The position numbers and the translations under genes were made by a program. Source: Chloroflexota bacterium (GTDB taxonomy: Bacteria > Chloroflexota > Limnocylindria > P2-11E). Taken from it: 7,602 nucleotides of DNA. A model generated the notes under the pieces. The model saw only the letters and a program-made list of their open reading frames with translations, had not been told where the DNA came from and made no database searches. The stretch covers positions 1 through 7,602 of the forward strand of contig JACDAF010000024.1 in assembly GCA_013695575.1 (NCBI GenBank), written 5' to 3'. Below are positions 6,452-7,602 of the stretch, in pieces (position 1 is the first letter of the stretch; every line of letters begins with the position of its first letter).

Positions 6452-7495
6452 TCAGCGGAGCAGCGACAGGAGTGGCGGGCCGAGGAACACGATCAGCAGC
6501 GCCGGCAGCACGCAGAACGTGAGCGGAAACAGCATGTGGATGGGGAGGCGGCGCGCGTGGGCCTCGGCGCGGCGGCGCTCCGTTTCACGGAGCGCGTCCG
6601 CCTGGGCCACGAGGAGCTCCGCGAGCGGAGCGCCGAGGCGGGTTGCCGCACTCACCAGCCCGCTGACACGCGCCTCAGCGGGACCGGACGCGGCGAACGC
6701 CTTGAAGGCCTGCGAGCGTCCGCGACCAAGTGTCAGATCCGCGAGCAGCCTCCGCGCCTCGGGCAGCCGCGCGAGTCGCGGCGCGCGGCCGACGAGCGCG
6801 CGGAGTGACTGCTCGAAGGTGAGCCCAGCGTCAAGGCCGATGACCACGGCGTCCACCAGGGATGCGAGCTGGTGCTTCTCCGCCGGCGTCCTCACGATGC
6901 GCGCAAGCCACACGCCGCCCGCGATCTCGAGGATCACTGCCAGCGCGAGCAGGCCGAGTCCCTTCTCGATCAGCGTGCGCCCGTAGCTCGGCATCAGCAG
7001 CGTGAACAGCGCCCCGCCGAGTGGTGCCAACGCGACGAGGACGATGGCGGATACCCGCCCCTGTGCGGTCAAGGCGGCATGCTCCTCCTCGAGCGCGTGC
7101 CTGCCGCGCAGCAACGCCGCGACGCGCTCGAGCCTGCGGCGCACCGGACCACCGGCGCGGTGGAAGGAGAGCAGGACGATCTGGATACCGGCGAGGTCCT
7201 GAGCGGGCACGGCGGACGCGAACTCAGCGAGCGCGGCGTCGAGCGGCGCCCCCAGGCGCAGGCTCGCGGCCGCGCGTCGGCAGCGCTCGTCGAGAGGGCG
7301 AGCCAGGGTCGGCGCGATCTCGGCCAGTGCGAGCTCGAGCGACAGGCCCGCGCCGAGGGCGGCCCCGAGCGAATCGACGAAGCCGGGCAGCGCGAGCCGC
7401 GCGGCGCGAGCGTTGCGCCGCTCGCCGAACCGGGCGCGCGCATCGAACGGCATGAGCGCCATCGCAGCGAGCGCGATGACGAGCAGCCAGATCAC
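6452..7495 (-). CDS. Flp/Tad pilus platform protein with fused TadB-like and TadC-like T2SSF domains
   Basis: A 347-residue protein with two type II secretion F domains in one chain. The first (about 35-145) begins LPGFVDSLGAALGAGLSLELAL, as in TadB, and includes FHRAGGPVRRRLERVAALLR (111-130); it is followed by a membrane pair at about 148-168 and 177-200, as at the end of TadB. The second (about 208-315) begins LASLVDAVVIGLDAGLTFEQSL and contains LGRGRSQAF (256-264), LVAQADALRETERRRAEAHARRLP (295-318) and a final helix MLFPLTFCVLPALLIVFLGP (321-340), the standard TadC ending. One short helix (2-17) opens the protein. Such proteins form the inner-membrane platform on which the pilus ATPase works. 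TadB and TadC are normally separate genes of about 300 residues each. The GTG start at 7495-7493 overlaps the upstream gene's stop as GTGA. Confidence 0.9.
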   Translation of the reverse strand: MIWLLVIALAAMALMPFDARARFGERRNARAARLALPGFVDSLGAALGAGLSLELALAEIAPTLARPLDERCRRAAASLRLGAPLDAALAEFASAVPAQDLAGIQIVLLSFHRAGGPVRRRLERVAALLRGRHALEEEHAALTAQGRVSAIVLVALAPLGGALFTLLMPSYGRTLIEKGLGLLALAVILEIAGGVWLARIVRTPAEKHQLASLVDAVVIGLDAGLTFEQSLRALVGRAPRLARLPEARRLLADLTLGRGRSQAFKAFAASGPAEARVSGLVSAATRLGAPLAELLVAQADALRETERRRAEAHARRLPIHMLFPLTFCVLPALLIVFLGPPLLSLLR

Positions 7496-7602
7496 TCGAG
7501 GTGGACGATGCGCAGCCGGTACGTCTCAGCGTCCTCCGGATCGAGCTCCGCGATCTCCACGATCCTCCGTGTGCCGGACGGGTCGCGCTCCTGATGGACG
7601 AC
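7492..7602 (-). CDS. tadA: C-terminal end of a probable TadA/CpaF-type pilus assembly ATPase
   Basis: Only the last 36 residues are in the window; the gene continues past the right edge. They begin VVHQERDPSGTRRIVEIAEL and end LRIVHLE before TGA at 7494-7492. This matches the C-terminal beta strands of CpaF/TadA secretion ATPases, where a hydrophobic VVH..R...G.RRVV.I.E segment is usual. The position, overlapping the start of the TadB/TadC-like gene, fits the normal tadA-tadB-tadC order. The Walker motifs lie outside the window, so the assignment rests on the tail and context only. Confidence 0.7.
   Translation of the reverse strand, partial: VVHQERDPSGTRRIVEIAELDPEDAETYRLRIVHLE

Noticed and set aside
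6200..7594. Plus-strand open frames at 6200-6808, 6519-6986, 6872-7594 and 7021-7455
   Set aside because: Shadows of the TadB/TadC-like gene and the ATPase tail; composition is not protein-like.

Overview
The window is a gene-dense, very GC-rich stretch of bacterial chromosome. Genes pack with 4-base GTGA stop/start overlaps (three cases), and most starts are GTG. The encoded families (Flp/Tad pilus parts, a DUF192 protein, ComF, a polytopic GT-C-like membrane protein, PHP, RDD, DUF72) suggest a high-GC lineage such as Chloroflexota or Actinomycetota. The sequence gives no phylogenetic marker, so this is a guess. I see no tRNA, rRNA, CRISPR array, transposase or phage gene.

Right end, minus strand (about 6452-7602): the last 36 codons of a probable Tad/Cpa secretion ATPase overlap the start of a 347-residue protein. 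That protein carries two T2SSF domains in one chain, TadB-like then TadC-like. Middle, plus strand (5138-6432): an RDD membrane protein and a DUF72 protein lie opposite to everything else. Left of them, minus strand again (4961 down to 1): prepilin peptidase, DUF192 protein, ComF phosphoribosyltransferase, a large GT-C-like membrane protein, a MobA/CofC-like nucleotidyltransferase-fold protein, and a PHP-family phosphoesterase that runs off the left edge. The six are close or overlapping; the only gap above 12 bases between them holds a 13-bp inverted repeat.

The pilus ATPase, the platform protein and the prepilin peptidase look like parts of one Flp/Tad pilus locus, with the RDD-DUF72 pair placed between them on the other strand. 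The peptidase would process prepilins, and the ATPase and platform would drive pilus assembly. ComF is often linked to DNA uptake, which would fit a pilus neighbourhood, but that link is inference. The last three genes of the left-hand run (membrane protein, nucleotidyltransferase-like protein, PHP enzyme) have no clear pilus role.

The points most worth a second look are the compact TadB-TadC fusion, a prepilin peptidase with no ATG/GTG/TTG start before its first catalytic motif, a perfect 10-bp GC hairpin that holds the DUF72 start codon in its loop, the inverted repeat that supplies the comF stop codon, and the uncharacterised nucleotidyltransferase-like/PHP gene pair. I found no convincing entirely new system.
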